Source: Flavobacteriales bacterium (GTDB taxonomy: Bacteria > Bacteroidota > Bacteroidia > Flavobacteriales > BACL11). Taken from it: 34,367 bases of DNA. The position numbers were made by a program, and so were the translations under genes. The DNA lies in contig DUAO01000017.1 in the NCBI GenBank assembly GCA_012960805.1, positions 2,773 to 37,139 on the forward strand, read 5' to 3'. This document shows, one piece after another, positions 7,365-15,867 of the stretch. The notes under the pieces are model-generated. The model saw nothing but the letters and a program-made list of their open reading frames with translations. It searched no databases and was not told the origin of the DNA. The first letter of the stretch is position 1. Every line of letters starts with the position of its first letter.

Positions 7365-7953
7365 CTATTTTCATTTTCTTCATCCAAGAAAAATATCCGA
7401 AAATTGCAATAATAGTATAGACCATAAATAGTAAAGATGTAAGATGTAAGTCTCTGCTAAAATAAAGGTAAACTGAAACTGCATCAATCACAATCCAATA
7501 GAGCCAATTTCCTAATATTTTTTTAGCAACCATATATGTTGCAAATAGGCTAAATACCGTAGTAAAGGAATCCACAATGGGCATTTTAGCATTGGTGTAA
7601 GTAGCAAAATAGAAGCCCATTAAAAAAGTTAAAATGGCTCCTATTACTAAAATGAAAAGGTGTTTGCCAATACTCCACTCGCTAATTTGTAAAGATTGCT
7701 CTTTCTTGGTCCAATGATAATAGCCGTAAAAAGCCATCAATAAATAGAATACTTGTAAGCTAGTTTCTGGGTATAGTTGAGCAAAAAAACAAATATAAAT
7801 ATAAAGTGATACGCTAATTGCACCAGCTCCCCAACACCAAATATTTTCTTTGGCAGCTAGTATTACATAAAGGATGGAGAAAAATACCGCAATACTTTCA
7901 ATAATGCTCCAATTAAAAGTAGTATGGCTAAAAAATTGAATTATTTCATTCAT
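7357..7953 (-). CDS. PnuC/PnuT-family transporter, probable thiamine uptake
   Basis: A small inner-membrane protein of about 198 aa with roughly seven hydrophobic segments and many aromatic residues. It shows PnuC-family features such as ENIWCWGAGAISVSLYIYIC, the FYGYYHWTKKE stretch and the C-terminal FGYFSWMKKMK. I use the ATG at 7951-7953; four more codons upstream begin with TTG (7963-7965) and overlap a -7 box. PnuC proteins are facilitators for vitamins trapped by phosphorylation: nicotinamide riboside for PnuC, thiamine for PnuT. The partner kinase overlaps it by 8 bp and a TPP riboswitch follows, so thiamine is the likely substrate. No THI box is seen directly upstream of this gene. 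Confidence 0.9.
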   Translation of the reverse strand: MNEIIQFFSHTTFNWSIIESIAVFFSILYVILAAKENIWCWGAGAISVSLYIYICFFAQLYPETSLQVFYLLMAFYGYYHWTKKEQSLQISEWSIGKHLFILVIGAILTFLMGFYFATYTNAKMPIVDSFTTVFSLFATYMVAKKILGNWLYWIVIDAVSVYLYFSRDLHLTSLLFMVYTIIAIFGYFSWMKKMKIDA

Positions 7954-7962
7954 AAGTCGAGT

Positions 7963-7970
7963 CAAAAATA
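7963..7970 (-). promoter_or_regulatory. Possible -7 box for the pnuT-like/kinase genes
   Basis: TATTTTTG on the minus strand is an exact TAnnTTTG match, 9 bases upstream of the ATG at 7953. It would give an almost leaderless mRNA. The divergent ChaN-like gene has a similar box at 7981 on the other strand. An eight-base degenerate motif in AT-rich DNA is weak evidence. Confidence 0.3.
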
Positions 7971-7980
7971 CGAATTTGTA

Positions 7981-7988
7981 TAAGTTTG
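7981..7988 (+). promoter_or_regulatory. Possible -7 box for the ChaN-like gene
   Basis: TAAGTTTG matches TAnnTTTG exactly and lies 27 bases before the ATG at 8016, a fitting distance for a leader of about 20 nt. No clear -33 TTG is seen. Confidence 0.4.
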
Positions 7989-8015
7989 CACGGAAATTAG
8001 ATAAAAGATAAGAAA

Positions 8016-8876
8016 ATGAAAAAACTAATCATAGTTACATTAATACATTGCTTTGTTGTACCCTTAACTTTTGCGCAAGAAAAAGCTTTTCAAATTTATA
8101 GTAAGAACGGAAATAAGATTTCTTATAAAACCATGGTTTTTAAAACAGCAAAGGCTGATGTAGTGCTTTTTGGTGAAAATCATAACGACCCGATTTCGCA
8201 CTGGTTGCAGTTAGAGTTAACGAAAAGTATGTATGAAAAATATGCAGAAGATTTGATGCTTGGAGCTGAAATGTTAGAATCAGATAATCAGGCTGTGTTA
8301 GATGAATATTTGCTAGGATTTATTCGTGAGCAAGATTTTGAAAAAGAAGCAAAAATATGGCCAAATCATAAAACAGACTACAGACCACTTTTAAAATTTG
8401 CTAAGGATAATAATTTGCATTTTGTGGCAACAAACATCCCAAGGCGTTTTGCGAATATAGTATATCGTTTTGGAGTAGATACATTAAAGTATTTGCCAGA
8501 AGCATCAAAGCAATTTATTGCTCCATTGCCTATGATGTACGACACTTCTTTACATTGTTACAAAGAGATTTCTAAAATGGCAGAAGGGCATGGAGGTGAG
8601 AATTTGCCAAAATCACAAGCAATAAAGGATGCTACCATGGCGTATTTTATAAATACGAACATGAAAGAGAATACAAAGTTTTTACATTATCACGGTTCTT
8701 ATCACTCAAAATATCATGAGTCGATAATGTGGTATTTATTACAATTAAATCCTGATTTAAATATTACAACAATTGAAGTGACAGAACAAATAGATATATC
8801 AGAATTTGATGAAAAATTAATAGGTAATGCTGACTTTTTTATAGTTGTAGATGAAGATATGTGTAAGACACACTAG
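8016..8876 (+). CDS. ChaN-like haem-binding uptake protein (Tiki/TraB-ChaN superfamily)
   Basis: An exported 286-aa protein: signal peptide 1-20 (ending TFAQE), with no lipobox cysteine. The mature part carries the ChaN signature DVVLFGENHNDPISHW (near residue 50). It also has AEMLESDNQAVLDEYL (near 85), WPNHKTDYRPLLKFAK (near 110) and a C-terminal HYHGSYHSKYHES region whose histidines suit metal or haem contact. ChaN proteins bind haem cofacially and are linked with iron uptake. Other Tiki-fold members are proteases, so a peptidase role is the main alternative. The gene stands alone between divergent thiamine genes and a convergent gene; its TAG stop shares the CTAG palindrome with the stop of the gene at 8873. 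Confidence 0.88.
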   Translation: MKKLIIVTLIHCFVVPLTFAQEKAFQIYSKNGNKISYKTMVFKTAKADVVLFGENHNDPISHWLQLELTKSMYEKYAEDLMLGAEMLESDNQAVLDEYLLGFIREQDFEKEAKIWPNHKTDYRPLLKFAKDNNLHFVATNIPRRFANIVYRFGVDTLKYLPEASKQFIAPLPMMYDTSLHCYKEISKMAEGHGGENLPKSQAIKDATMAYFINTNMKENTKFLHYHGSYHSKYHESIMWYLLQLNPDLNITTIEVTEQIDISEFDEKLIGNADFFIVVDEDMCKTH

Positions 8877-9610
8877 TAATTATGTATTGCATTAGCAATT
8901 TCTGCAATCAGATTTTCATCTTTCTCAATAGCATTTCCAACTACAATAATGTCGGTTCCAGCTTTGCAATTAGCAATGGCTTTTTCTCCACTGCTAATCC
9001 CACCTCCAACAATTAAAGGGACATCAACTGATTTACTCACTGCTCTTATCATTATTTCAGAGATTGGGTTTTTAGCTCCACTTCCCCCATCCATAAAGAT
9101 AAGTTTTAGTCCTAGCATTTCCCCAGCCATTGCCGTGCAAGCCGCTACTGAATTTTTATCAGCAGGGATAGGAATAGTGTTACTCATATAAGATGCAGTC
9201 GTTGGTTTCCCGCTATCAATTAACATGTAGCCAGTAGGCAATACCTCCAATAAGGATTGTTTTAAAATAGGAGCGGTAATTACTTGCTTTCCGATTAACA
9301 TATCTGCATTTCTGCCAGAAATTAAAGATAGGAAAAGTATTCCATCTGCTTTGTTGTTTACCTGCATTGCGTTTCCAGGAAATAATACAACAGGAATATC
9401 GCAATTAGATTTTATGGTACGGATACAAGAGTCTAAACTATCATTGGCAAGTAAAGAGCCTCCCACAAAAAAGAAATCAGTTTTTGCTGATTTTGCTTTT
9501 TCAATAGTACCGATTAACGTTTTGGTATCTTGTTTATCCGGGTCAACTAAAAGAGCAAAAAGTTTATTTCCAGCTTTTTTGCTTTCAGTTATGTGATTGT
9601 AAATATTCAT
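8873..9610 (-). CDS. Geranylgeranylglyceryl phosphate synthase family protein (PcrB/GGGPS-like)
   Basis: A TIM-barrel prenyltransferase of about 245 aa that joins a long prenyl diphosphate to glycerol 1-phosphate by an ether bond, as in archaeal lipid synthesis. Visible motifs are FALLVDPDK near the N-terminus (glycerol phosphate and Mg site) and DFFFVGGSLL. MDGGSGAKNPIS, IVGGGISSGEKA and IIVVGNAIEKDE form the phosphate-binding loops. I chose the ATG at 9608-9610 because the protein then begins MNIYNHI and no longer overlaps the upstream gene; the frame is open to 9634. Members of this group from Bacteroidetes are reported to be active GGGPS enzymes. The physiological product here is unknown. 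It follows a phosphopantetheinyl transferase by 10 bp and probably shares its mRNA. Confidence 0.92.
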   Translation of the reverse strand: MNIYNHITESKKAGNKLFALLVDPDKQDTKTLIGTIEKAKSAKTDFFFVGGSLLANDSLDSCIRTIKSNCDIPVVLFPGNAMQVNNKADGILFLSLISGRNADMLIGKQVITAPILKQSLLEVLPTGYMLIDSGKPTTASYMSNTIPIPADKNSVAACTAMAGEMLGLKLIFMDGGSGAKNPISEIMIRAVSKSVDVPLIVGGGISSGEKAIANCKAGTDIIVVGNAIEKDENLIAEIANAIHNY

Positions 9611-9620
9611 AATGTCATTT

Positions 9621-10202
9621 CTATTTGCAAACATACACTAAATAGTGATTATGTATTTTCTGATAATTCAAGATTAATTGAGTATTTCTGAATTCAGCCG
9701 TAATCTCCCCTCTTTCCATGCTTTCAAACGGATGAAGTTTTATGTCAGCAATAAAATCTACTTTCCCTTTTTGGTGCCATTTGAAAACAGCTTCCTTGCA
9801 GCACCAAATTAATGTTGCCTTTTCAGCAGTTAAGGCTTTCAGGTTATTTGTTGAAACAAATTTTGAAGAAACTCTGAGGGCTTTCCCTGAGATTTCTTCA
9901 ATATCTAACCCGACCTGTTGTTGGCTTATAATGATAGCGACTAATCCTTTGGAGTGAGAAATTGAAATAAAGCTGCCATTATTTAATTCAGGAGCGCCAA
10001 ATGGATTGTAAGAAATCGAACAGTTTGGATTAATTTCATTTAGCAATAAACGGCTTGCTAGCCATTCTTTCTTTCGTTTTTCAGTATTAAAATCAGCAGT
10101 ACTTATTACATTAACTAATTGCAGTAATTCCTCTAGGGTTTCTGTAATTTTCCAAATAGCAATAGTGCAATTTTGTGCAGTTGTGTTTCTGATGATACCC
10201 AT
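9621..10202 (-). CDS. 4'-phosphopantetheinyl transferase superfamily protein
   Basis: Transfers the 4'-phosphopantetheine arm of coenzyme A to a serine of acyl or peptidyl carrier proteins. The 193-aa length fits the compact Sfp-like family. The signature residues are present: FISISHSKG (79-86, CoA-binding), GLDIEE (98-103, with Mg ligands D100 and E102) and WCCKEAVFKW (133-142, with K136 and E137). R44-R51 and SRLLLNEI match the N-terminal half-domain. The carrier protein it serves (fatty acid ACP or another) cannot be told. It lies upstream of the GGGPS-like gene and diverges from ahcY across a 70-bp gap. Confidence 0.92.
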   Translation of the reverse strand: MGIIRNTTAQNCTIAIWKITETLEELLQLVNVISTADFNTEKRKKEWLASRLLLNEINPNCSISYNPFGAPELNNGSFISISHSKGLVAIIISQQQVGLDIEEISGKALRVSSKFVSTNNLKALTAEKATLIWCCKEAVFKWHQKGKVDFIADIKLHPFESMERGEITAEFRNTQLILNYQKIHNHYLVYVCK

Positions 10203-10239
10203 ATCTTAGATAATTAGAGGCTAAAATAATAATATTGAT

Positions 10240-10247
10240 TACTTTTG
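10240..10247 (+). promoter_or_regulatory. Bacteroidota-type -7 box upstream of ahcY
   Basis: TACTTTTG, an exact TAnnTTTG match, with the following bases CAG, as at the DUF4290 promoter. A start near 10253 would leave about 20 nt of A-rich leader before the ATG at 10273, typical for a well-translated Bacteroidota gene. Confidence 0.55.
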
Positions 10248-10272
10248 CAGTCCTTAAAAATTAAAATTAAAA

Positions 10273-11580
10273 ATGGAAACGGAAACTATGAATTACAAAG
10301 TAAAAGATATCTCCTTAGCAGAATGGGGTAGAAAAGAAATGACTTTGGCAGAGGCGGAAATGCCAGGGTTAATGTCAATAAGAGAAGAATTTGGTGATAG
10401 CAAACCGTTGGCAGGAGCAAGAATTGCAGGTTGTTTACATATGACTATTCAGACAGCTGTACTAATTGAAACTTTAGTGCATTTAGGGGCTGAGGTAACT
10501 TGGTCGTCTTGCAATATATTTTCTACTCAGGATCAAGCGGCAGCTGCAATTGCAGAAACAGGAGTGCCTGTTTTTGCTTGGAAAGGACTTTCTGAAGAGG
10601 AATTTGATTGGTGTATTTTGCAAACTCTTACTGCTTTTAAGGGAGGTAAATCTTTAAATATGATTTTGGATGATGGGGGTGATTTAACCAATATGGTCTT
10701 TGATAGATTTCCAGAAATGGTTGCGGATATCAAAGGGCTTTCTGAAGAAACAACTACTGGAGTACACAGGCTATATGAAAGAATGGAGAAAGGAACACTT
10801 TTAATGCCCGCTATTAATATTAACGATTCGGTTACAAAATCAAAATTTGATAATAAATACGGTTGTAAAGAATCTTTAGTTGATGCAATAAGAAGAGCTA
10901 CTGATGTTATGATGGCAGGAAAAGTTGCTGTGGTTGCTGGTTATGGTGATGTAGGGAAAGGTTCTGCAGCCTCACTTAGAGGCGCTGGCGCTAGAGTTAC
11001 TATTACAGAAATTGACCCAATTTGTGCTTTGCAAGCAGCTATGGATGGCTTTGCAGTTAAAAGAATGGATGATGCCTGTAAAAATGCAGATATCATTGTA
11101 ACGACAACAGGAAATAAAGACATTATTCAAGCGCGTCATTTTGAGAGCATGAAAGATAAAACAATTGTTTGTAATATTGGTCATTTTGATAATGAAATTG
11201 ATGTTGCTTGGCTTAATGATAATTGGGGCCACACTAAAAATACAGTAAAGCCTCAGGTTGATATGTACACGATTGACGGTAAAGATATTATTTTATTGGC
11301 TGAAGGAAGATTGGTAAATTTAGGTTGTGCAACTGGGCACCCTTCTTTTGTGATGTCGAATTCTTTTACCAACCAAGTATTGGCACAATTAGAATTGTGG
11401 AACAATACTGATAAGTATAAAAATGAAGTGTATATGTTGCCTAAGCATTTAGATGAAAAAGTAGCAAGATTACACTTAGCTAAAATTGGTGTAGAATTAG
11501 AAACTTTACGCCCAGACCAAGCTGAATATATTGGAGTTAAAGTTGATGGCCCTTACAAGCCAGAATACTATAGATACTAA
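10273..11580 (+). CDS. ahcY: Adenosylhomocysteinase (S-adenosyl-L-homocysteine hydrolase)
   Basis: Cytoplasmic NAD-dependent enzyme that splits S-adenosylhomocysteine into adenosine and homocysteine and so removes the product inhibitor of methyltransferases. At 435 aa it is full length. [22 protein letters not shown] and [15 protein letters not shown] belong to the substrate domain. [18 protein letters not shown] (about 220) is the NAD-binding Rossmann loop, and [18 protein letters not shown] the conserved segment carrying the catalytic-site histidine. The C-terminus [11 protein letters not shown] matches the cofactor-binding tail with its conserved K and Y. A second in-frame ATG at 10288 (MNYKVKDI) is an alternative start. 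It is monocistronic, with its own promoter box and a terminator. Confidence 0.98.
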   Translation: METETMNYKVKDISLAEWGRKEMTLAEAEMPGLMSIREEFGDSKPLAGARIAGCLHMTIQTAVLIETLVHLGAEVTWSSCNIFSTQDQAAAAIAETGVPVFAWKGLSEEEFDWCILQTLTAFKGGKSLNMILDDGGDLTNMVFDRFPEMVADIKGLSEETTTGVHRLYERMEKGTLLMPAININDSVTKSKFDNKYGCKESLVDAIRRATDVMMAGKVAVVAGYGDVGKGSAASLRGAGARVTITEIDPICALQAAMDGFAVKRMDDACKNADIIVTTTGNKDIIQARHFESMKDKTIVCNIGHFDNEIDVAWLNDNWGHTKNTVKPQVDMYTIDGKDIILLAEGRLVNLGCATGHPSFVMSNSFTNQVLAQLELWNNTDKYKNEVYMLPKHLDEKVARLHLAKIGVELETLRPDQAEYIGVKVDGPYKPEYYRY

Positions 11581-11613
11581 AAAATAGTGGATAGTTTTAA
11601 TTAGTAAAAGAAA

Positions 11614-11635
11614 GTCCGATAAATCGGGCTTTTTT
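11614..11635 (+). terminator. Intrinsic terminator after ahcY, probably bidirectional
   Basis: A 6-bp stem GTCCGA / TCGGGC (one G-T pair) with loop TAAA, followed by six T at 11630-11635. An A-rich run on the other side can act as a T-run for the convergent lipoprotein gene, whose stop codon (11634-11636) lies in the T-run. Confidence 0.8.
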
Positions 11636-12047
11636 AATTGAAAATTCTCATCTGACCTCCACTCAATGTCCAATAGTATTCTTTTAAAGGTAAAAGCGCA
11701 GGACTATTTGCAACTGCACCATCTTGTCCCAGTAGAAACGCAGAAGTGCAACATCCACAATAAGCAATTCCTGCATTTACGGAATCAATTACTGAGCAGG
11801 TTAGGGAAGGCTCGTAACTACAATTTCTGTCATATGCTTTATAGTCGTCTCCTACACCATGATAGATTATGATTCCCTCAACTCCCCCTTCAATAAAAAT
11901 AGAGTTTCCTGAAACTTGCAAATCGCTATATTCTGGCAAACTCAAATCTATGAGAATATTCACATAAACCTCTGCAATGTAATTCTCTTTTGAAGTACAA
12001 CTTGCAATTAATAGACTAATAATAATGATATAAAGGATTGATTTCAT
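11634..12047 (-). CDS. Rieske-like lipoprotein with altered metal ligands
   Basis: A 137-aa putative lipoprotein: signal sequence with lipobox LIASC, lipid attachment at C17. The body has the look of a small Rieske fold. It shows GIIIYHGVGDDYKAYDRNC followed by YCGCCTSAFLLGQDG and a proline/leucine-rich strand ALLPLKEYYWTLSGG, like the strand following the CxxH box. The normal pair CxH and CxxH is changed to C76-S-Y78 and C97-G-C99-C100, with an extra C84 between. Both histidine ligands are therefore missing. It may bind another metal or cluster through cysteines, hold disulfides, or have lost redox function. Assignment to the Rieske fold is by pattern, not by search. The gene is convergent with ahcY. 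Confidence 0.75.
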   Translation of the reverse strand: MKSILYIIIISLLIASCTSKENYIAEVYVNILIDLSLPEYSDLQVSGNSIFIEGGVEGIIIYHGVGDDYKAYDRNCSYEPSLTCSVIDSVNAGIAYCGCCTSAFLLGQDGAVANSPALLPLKEYYWTLSGGQMRIFN

Positions 12048-12158
12048 GATTGCAATTTTACAAAAAAGAAATGGTTTTATGATTCCTTAAGATATGAAAA
12101 TATTTATATCTTTACGACCTTTAAAATCAGAATTTATATTTAAACGAAACATTATATC

Positions 12159-15100
12159 ATGTTGAGAAAAATTTATTTAATAGTGATCTTAGCACTTACA
12201 TCATCACTTACTATGGCACAAACAGGAACCTTGAAAGGAGTGATATCAGACGTAATGAGCGGAGAACCCATCCCATTTGCAAATATTATTATTGAAAAAA
12301 ATGGAAATCAATCAGCAGGAACAACTACTGATTTTGATGGAAACTATACCATTAAACCAGTTGAACCGGGGAATTATACCATTAAAGCCACATTTGTTGG
12401 CTATGGAACAGTTGAGGTTACTGGAGTTATTGTTTCTGCAAACAATATTACTTTTCAGGATGTAAAGTTGCAAGAAGGAATTGCAATCGGAGAAATAAAA
12501 ATTATTGAGTATAAAAAACCATTGATTAATAAAAATGTTTCTAGTGAAACTAAAACTGCTGAAGAAATTGTTGCTTTGCCAACAAGGTCGATAGCTTCTG
12601 TTGCAGCTACAACTGCGGGTATCTACCAAAGAGATGAAGGAGATGGAGTAAATATTAGAGGATCAAGAGGAGATGCAACAGAATACTATGTTGATGGAAT
12701 TAAAGTGAGAGGGAGCATGGGAGTGCCAACTTCAGGTATTGAACAAATTACTGTAATTACCGGTGGCCTGCCTGCACAATACGGGGATGCAACTGGAGGT
12801 ATTATCTCGATAACTACTAAGGGGCCATCTAATAAAATGTTTGGAGGTATTGAATTTGAATCCTCTTCATTATTTGACAGTTACAACTACAATTTATTAG
12901 CATTTTCACTTTCTGGCCCTATCTTGAAAAAGCGCAATACTGATGGATCAAAAGGAAGTTCAATAATTGGTTATTTCTTAGCAGGAGAATTCAATATTAA
13001 TGATGATACTGACCCTTCAGCTATTGGAAGGTGGAAAGTTAAAAATGATGTATTGGCTGACTTGCAAACAAACCCATTTATTATTGCTCCTAATGCATCT
13101 GCAGGGTTTTTAAGCACTTCAGAATTTTTAGATAAAGATGATTTTGAGAATGTGCAAGCGAAAGTAAATGCAAATCAAAAAAGATTTAATCTTACCGGGA
13201 AATTGGATGTTAAACCAAATAAAAATACGTTCTTATCTTTGGGAGGAACATACTATGCGCGTGAAAGCAGAGATTTTTCAGCTTGGCGCTCAATGTTCTC
13301 GTGGGATGATAACAGGCAGTCAAGTCAACATACTTATCGTGTATTCGGAAAATTAACTCAAAAATTTGGTTCAGCTGAAGATAATACTGAAGAATCATCA
13401 GCTACTATTAAAAATGCGTTTTTTACTATTCAGGCAGATTATACAAATAACAAATACACCTACGGTGATGCTAATCATAAGGATGATTTGTTTCACTATG
13501 GATATGTAGGAAAGTTTGATACCTATAAAGCGAAGACTTATCAGAATGGGTCTGCTATTGATTCTACTTCTGGGACTATCTATACCGGTAGAATAATGAA
13601 TGGCTGGACGGATACTTTATTTCAGTACACTCCAGGTTCTGAGTTAGGTTTAGGTTTTAGTAATACTGCATTGGAAAATTATACTAATGCCTATGTAAAT
13701 TTATTTTCTGACTACAAGATGTCATCTTATATTAGTGGTTATGGTGCCGATGGAGTACTAAGAACTGCTATTGATTTGCAAGGAAAAGGATTAAGAAATG
13801 GAGAATTACCATCAAATGTTTATTCTTTATTTGGAAATCATGGGTCAATGTATGGTACTTCAGCAAAACAAGAAAACACCCAAACAACATTCAAGGCTTC
13901 AGGTTCTGCAGATATCAAATCGCATGAGTTTTCTTTTGGATTTGAATTTGAACAAAGAAAAGATTACTACTGGGGAATAGGCCCTATGGGATTGTGGGGT
14001 TTAATGCGCCAACAAGCCAATAAACATATATTAGAGCGTGATTTATCAAATCCTTACCCTGTTTTTGATGCCAATGGGATTTACCAAGATACCGTAAACT
14101 ATGATAGATTGTTTATTGCTGAAGAACAGTCAGATTTTGATAAAAACTTTAGATCAGAACATAATATAGGTCAATTAGAGTTTATTGATATTGATTCTTA
14201 TACACCAGATGCGTATAGTTTAGACATGTTTAGTCCGGATGAGTTATTAAATAGTGGCTCGTCATTAGTCTATTATTATGGGTATGATATTTATGGTAAC
14301 AAATCAACAACCACACCTACACTTGCCTCTTTCTTTGAAGAGGGTAGTGATAGAGGAATTGCTGCTTATAACCCAATTTATCAAGCAGGATACATACAAG
14401 ATAAATTTGCGATTGAGGATTTAATTTTTAATATTGGGTTAAGAGTAGATCGTTTTGATGCTAACCAGAAAGTATTAAAAGATAGGTATTTATTGTATAG
14501 CGCATACACTGTAGGAGAAGATCCTAATGGAGAGGATGTTATTACTTCTACTAATCATCCTTCAACTATTGGCAATGATTATGTGGTTTATGTTGATGAT
14601 ATTGAAAATCCATCTGCTGTTGTTGGGTATAGAGACGGAGAGGTATGGTACAATGCTACTGGGCTTGTAATTTCTGACCCTACTTTATTAGCAGAAGCTG
14701 CAGGGGGAAAAATTGCTCCATACTTGAAAAACCCTACAGCGGCTCAAGCAGGAAATGTTAATATGGATGCTTTTGAGGATTATACGCCAGAAACAGTATT
14801 TATGCCAAGGATTGCTTTTTCTTTCCCAATTTCGGATGAGGCGCAGTTCTTTGCACACTACGACGTGTTAACACAAAGACCTCCAACAGGCAATAGATTA
14901 GAACCAGTTGATTATTTATTTATGGCAGATAGAGTCGGGGCCACTTTAAATAATCCTAATTTAAAACCTGAAAAAACAGTTGATTATGAATTAGGCTTTG
15001 CAAAAACATTATCTTTAAAATCAGCTTTAAAAATCTCAGCTTTCTACAAAGAGCTAAGAGATATGACTCAACTGACAAATACATTGGCCGCTTACCCTGC

Positions 15101-15848
15101 TCAATACTATACTTATGGTAATATTGATTTTGGTACAGTAAAAGGAATGTCGGTTAATTATGATTTAAGAAGAACAAATAACATACAACTTACCGCAAAT
15201 TATACTTTACAATTTGCGGATGGTACTGGCTCTTCTGCTACTTCAGGTAGTAGTTTGGTAGGTACAGGGCAGCCTAATTTACGGACAACTATTCCTATGA
15301 ACTTTGATCAAAGACATGCTATTTCTGCATCAGTTGATTATCATTATGGAAATGGAAAAGATTATGATGGACCAGTTTGGTTTGGGGCAAAAGTATTTCA
15401 GGATGCAGGATTTAATTTTATGTTATCTGCTGGTTCAGGAACGCCTTATTCTCGCCAATCTAATATTACTCAGGAGGCTGCTTCAGGTATAAATGATCGT
15501 TCCGTTTTGGAAGGAAGTATCAATGGTTCACGTTTGCCATGGCAGTTCAGAATGAATATGAAATTGAACAAAGCATTTGAAATTAAATGGAGTGATAAAA
15601 AAAGCTCTCATATGAATGCGTATGTACAAATACAAAACTTATTAAATGCGCAGAATATTATTAGTGTTTATCGAGCTACTGGAAATCCAGAAGATGATGG
15701 ATATTTAACTTCATCAGCTGCTCAGAATGCTATTGATGCACAAAATGATCCTGATGTATTTAGATATTTATATTCTTTAGCTATTAATAATCCATCTAAT
15801 TATAGTTTACCTAGAATGCTTAGAGCTGGTATAAGTTTTGAATTTTAA
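12159..15848 (+). CDS. Large TonB-dependent receptor with CarboxypepD-regulatory-like domain
   Basis: A 1229-aa outer-membrane receptor. A signal peptide (1-20, ending TMAQT) precedes a CarboxypepD_reg-like beta-sandwich (about 24-105, with GEPIPFANI and TDFDGNYTI). The plug follows, with TAGIYQRDEGDGVNIRGSRG near 153 and VDGIKVRGSMGVPTSGIEQI just after. The long barrel ends at MLRAGISFEF. It resembles Oar-like or orphan receptors rather than SusC, since no SusD partner follows. The 20-bp gap to the next gene and the shared terminator at 21261 put it in one operon with a giant secreted protein and a PorV-like barrel. Substrate unknown; a protein- or peptide-handling role is possible. Confidence 0.9.
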   Translation: MLRKIYLIVILALTSSLTMAQTGTLKGVISDVMSGEPIPFANIIIEKNGNQSAGTTTDFDGNYTIKPVEPGNYTIKATFVGYGTVEVTGVIVSANNITFQDVKLQEGIAIGEIKIIEYKKPLINKNVSSETKTAEEIVALPTRSIASVAATTAGIYQRDEGDGVNIRGSRGDATEYYVDGIKVRGSMGVPTSGIEQITVITGGLPAQYGDATGGIISITTKGPSNKMFGGIEFESSSLFDSYNYNLLAFSLSGPILKKRNTDGSKGSSIIGYFLAGEFNINDDTDPSAIGRWKVKNDVLADLQTNPFIIAPNASAGFLSTSEFLDKDDFENVQAKVNANQKRFNLTGKLDVKPNKNTFLSLGGTYYARESRDFSAWRSMFSWDDNRQSSQHTYRVFGKLTQKFGSAEDNTEESSATIKNAFFTIQADYTNNKYTYGDANHKDDLFHYGYVGKFDTYKAKTYQNGSAIDSTSGTIYTGRIMNGWTDTLFQYTPGSELGLGFSNTALENYTNAYVNLFSDYKMSSYISGYGADGVLRTAIDLQGKGLRNGELPSNVYSLFGNHGSMYGTSAKQENTQTTFKASGSADIKSHEFSFGFEFEQRKDYYWGIGPMGLWGLMRQQANKHILERDLSNPYPVFDANGIYQDTVNYDRLFIAEEQSDFDKNFRSEHNIGQLEFIDIDSYTPDAYSLDMFSPDELLNSGSSLVYYYGYDIYGNKSTTTPTLASFFEEGSDRGIAAYNPIYQAGYIQDKFAIEDLIFNIGLRVDRFDANQKVLKDRYLLYSAYTVGEDPNGEDVITSTNHPSTIGNDYVVYVDDIENPSAVVGYRDGEVWYNATGLVISDPTLLAEAAGGKIAPYLKNPTAAQAGNVNMDAFEDYTPETVFMPRIAFSFPISDEAQFFAHYDVLTQRPPTGNRLEPVDYLFMADRVGATLNNPNLKPEKTVDYELGFAKTLSLKSALKISAFYKELRDMTQLTNTLAAYPAQYYTYGNIDFGTVKGMSVNYDLRRTNNIQLTANYTLQFADGTGSSATSGSSLVGTGQPNLRTTIPMNFDQRHAISASVDYHYGNGKDYDGPVWFGAKVFQDAGFNFMLSAGSGTPYSRQSNITQEAASGINDRSVLEGSINGSRLPWQFRMNMKLNKAFEIKWSDKKSSHMNAYVQIQNLLNAQNIISVYRATGNPEDDGYLTSSAAQNAIDAQNDPDVFRYLYSLAINNPSNYSLPRMLRAGISFEF

Positions 15849-15867
15849 ATAAGAAGAATTTAGTAAT

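Noticed and set aside
7954..7965. TTG start extending the pnuT-like protein by four residues
   Set aside because: The ATG at 7951-7953 gives a normal family start and the extension would overlap a -7 box.
7954..8015. Search for a THI box upstream of the pnuT-like gene
   Set aside because: Only 62 bases to the divergent gene and none of CTGAGA, ACCC or CCTGAT is present in order.
10203..10272. SAM or SAH riboswitch before ahcY
   Set aside because: The gap is 70 bp with a promoter box at 10240, leaving about 20 nt of leader, too short for any known aptamer of this class.
12107..12114. TATCTTTA before the large TonB receptor as a -7 box
   Set aside because: Last base differs from TAnnTTTG and no -33 element is seen; position is plausible but the match is too weak to list.
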